From positions 1-64,000 of the forward strand of contig CAJXPD010000009.1 of NCBI GenBank assembly GCA_913057785.1: a stretch of DNA of 64,000 nucleotides, given 5' to 3'. A program made the position numbers and the translations under genes. The first letter of the stretch is position 1, and every line of letters starts with the position of its first letter. Origin of the DNA: an uncultured Lewinella sp. (lineage in GTDB: Bacteria; Bacteroidota; Bacteroidia; Chitinophagales; Saprospiraceae). A model generated the notes under the pieces. It was not told the DNA's origin. It was given only the letters and a program-made list of their open reading frames with translations, and ran no database searches. Shown in pieces: positions 62,816-64,000 of the stretch.

Positions 62816-63287
62816 GGAGTGGCGTGAAGAAGATTTCGCACCTGTTGCACAGTTCTTTGCTGATCCCCTTGCTGTTCACTATCTAGGAGGAGAAAAATCC
62901 GCAGAGGAAACTTGGCGACTCATCGCGGCCTACATCGGCCATTATCAATTGCGCTCTTATAGCTACATGGCCGTAGCAGAAAAAAGTACTAACCAACTAA
63001 TCGGAAGTATTGGTTTATGGAATTCCACGCCATGGCCGGAGCTGGAACTAGGGTACTGGCTATTTCCTGCCTACCAAGGAAAAGGGTATGCCTATGAAGC
63101 GGCCAAGGCGGCCCAGCAATTCGCCTTTGCTGAACTAGGGAGAGAAACCCTAGTCAGCTATATTGATGAGGAAAACATTGCTTCCGCTAAGCTTGCCAAA
63201 AGATTAGGCGGTACCTCTGAAGAAGAGATCGAACTATTGGATTTCGGACCACACCAGGTTTATCGATATTTTAACACAACTAAATAA
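62781..63287 (+). CDS. GNAT-family N-acetyltransferase (RimJ/RimL type)
   Basis: This 168-residue acetyltransferase starts MKDIETPRLRFREWREEDFAPVAQFFADP, the RimJ/RimL-like opening, followed by IGSIGLWNSTPWPELELGYWLFPAYQGKGYAYEAAKAAQQFAF, in which the acetyl-CoA-binding motif is QGKGYA, and NIASAKLAKRLGG near the end. The target (ribosomal protein, other N-terminus or small molecule) cannot be told. The ATG at 62781 is the natural start. Confidence 0.93.
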   Translation: MKDIETPRLRFREWREEDFAPVAQFFADPLAVHYLGGEKSAEETWRLIAAYIGHYQLRSYSYMAVAEKSTNQLIGSIGLWNSTPWPELELGYWLFPAYQGKGYAYEAAKAAQQFAFAELGRETLVSYIDEENIASAKLAKRLGGTSEEEIELLDFGPHQVYRYFNTTK

Positions 63288-63346
63288 TTCTATTTTGCAT
63301 CTATCTGATATCTAATGCATCTTTATTGTAGATACTGAACTAGATC

Positions 63347-64000
63347 ATGCGATATCAGGAACAAGCTGCACAACCTCACTTTTCCCGCCACATTGAGTGC
63401 TTTTGGGAATTGGAACTTCATCCCGATGAAGCACAGCGTCCTTGTGAGCTCTTGGTTCCCGATTGTACCTTCGATCTACTATTCTGTTCTGCTCCACTTC
63501 GTTTTTCGTTAGTTGGGCAAACCTGTACGGACAGAATGTCAATCGGCGCTCACTTTATCGGCCAAAAAACTACTGGGCTTTACCTCTGTCCAGAAGAACC
63601 GCAACGGATTTTTGGGGTTCGTTTTAAGCCTTTTGCACTAGCTCATCTTTTCCCTGTCTCCCCTAAAGAGTTGACGGATAAAGTCTTGCCTCTGCAGCAA
63701 TTATTTCAGATTACCACCAAGGAAAATTCTTATATCGAGGGCATTCTAGCTAGCAGAGAATTAGATGACAGAGTAAGCAATGCAGAATCCTTGATTCTTT
63801 CTCTTTTTGATGAATTGAACTATCTCGATCAACAATTTCGAGAGCAACTGAATTATATTCTTGACCGCAAAGGCATCCTTAAGATACAAGACCTGTTTTC
63901 AGCATTTGGAGTCAGTAAAGTAACCCTTCATAAACACTTCCTAAATAAAATGGGGCTTTCCCCTAAACAGGTGTCTAGAATTTGGCGACTCAATTACTTT
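63347..64000 (+). CDS. AraC-family transcriptional regulator, partial (runs off right edge)
   Basis: From the ATG at 63347 the frame is open for 218 codons to the window end. The N-terminal part has the DUF6597-like pattern HFSRHIECFWELEL, ELLVPDCTFDLLF and FIGQKTTGLYLCPEEPQRIFGVRFKPFALAHLF. The visible start of the AraC domain is LKIQDLFSAFGVSKVTLHKHFLNKMGLSPKQVSRIWRLNYF, including the first helix-turn-helix. Unlike the other two AraC regulators in the window it has no membrane part. The rest of the DNA-binding domain is outside the window. Confidence 0.93.
   Translation, partial: MRYQEQAAQPHFSRHIECFWELELHPDEAQRPCELLVPDCTFDLLFCSAPLRFSLVGQTCTDRMSIGAHFIGQKTTGLYLCPEEPQRIFGVRFKPFALAHLFPVSPKELTDKVLPLQQLFQITTKENSYIEGILASRELDDRVSNAESLILSLFDELNYLDQQFREQLNYILDRKGILKIQDLFSAFGVSKVTLHKHFLNKMGLSPKQVSRIWRLNYF

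Overview
The window looks like a chromosomal segment of a marine-type Bacteroidota bacterium, most likely of the Saprospiria (Lewinella-like). The evidence is family content and synteny: the mutY-ssb-gldE-gldD block of gliding Bacteroidota, a giant SprB-repeat adhesin with a type IX secretion C-terminal domain, a fused alpha/beta E1 2-oxoacid dehydrogenase, LytTR/LytS two-component genes, membrane-bound AraC regulators, lipoproteins with Bacteroidota-type lipoboxes, and promoters of the TAnnTTTG type. This placement is inference; no rRNA or tRNA gene was seen. Nothing looks like a phage, plasmid, insertion sequence or CRISPR array. The segment reads as core chromosome with some accessory patches.

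Layout. 1-2.6 kb: recQ (cut by the left edge) divergent from kdsD. 2.6-7.1 kb: a leftward operon of three exported amidohydrolase-fold proteins, of which only the middle one keeps the HxH metal motif. 7.4-14.1 kb: a lipoprotein-LytS-LytR operon, then a DUF4212/sodium-symporter pair and acetyl-CoA synthetase, together an acetate sensing (inferred), uptake and activation block. 14.1-15.9 kb: tryptophanase with a long leader that contains a Phe-rich 18-residue ORF. 15.9-24.5 kb: an exported metallophosphatase, a TMTC-like GT-C glycosyltransferase with TPRs, and a 1551-residue adhesin. 25-28.6 kb: two small membrane proteins behind a perfect 28-bp palindrome, a membrane AraC regulator and a propeller-bicupin protein. 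28.7-35.4 kb: E1 fusion, fluC, a WecA-type transferase, an M3 oligopeptidase and uppS.

35.7-41.1 kb: two tandem BamA paralogues, the first closed by a strong terminator. 41.5-49.7 kb: a subtilase with a SPOR domain, an AraC regulator divergent from a translationally coupled BNR-repeat protein and degenerate M20 hydrolase, a membrane protein and an S41 protease. 50.2-55.4 kb: a Prc/CtpA-type protease, an ABC-F ATPase and an S9-like hydrolase. 55.4-61.3 kb: an ECF sigma gene preceded by four copies of a TTTGTTTAACTTTT-like motif in alternating orientation, then mutY, ssb, gldE, gldD and an unknown protein with a serpin-like tail. 61.3-64 kb: small SRPBCC and ABM proteins, a MerR-like fragment overlapping a GNAT gene, and an AraC regulator cut by the right edge.

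Themes. Envelope biogenesis dominates (BamA x2, uppS, WecA-like, kdsD, gldD/E, adhesin, exported hydrolases and proteases). Several genes keep a fold but lose catalytic residues (two amidohydrolases, the M20 protein). Convergent gene pairs are often separated by long perfect hairpins without a U-run. The observations I rate highest are the tryptophanase leader, the motif cluster at the sigma gene, the palindromic operator at 24960, and the BNR/pseudo-M20 pair.
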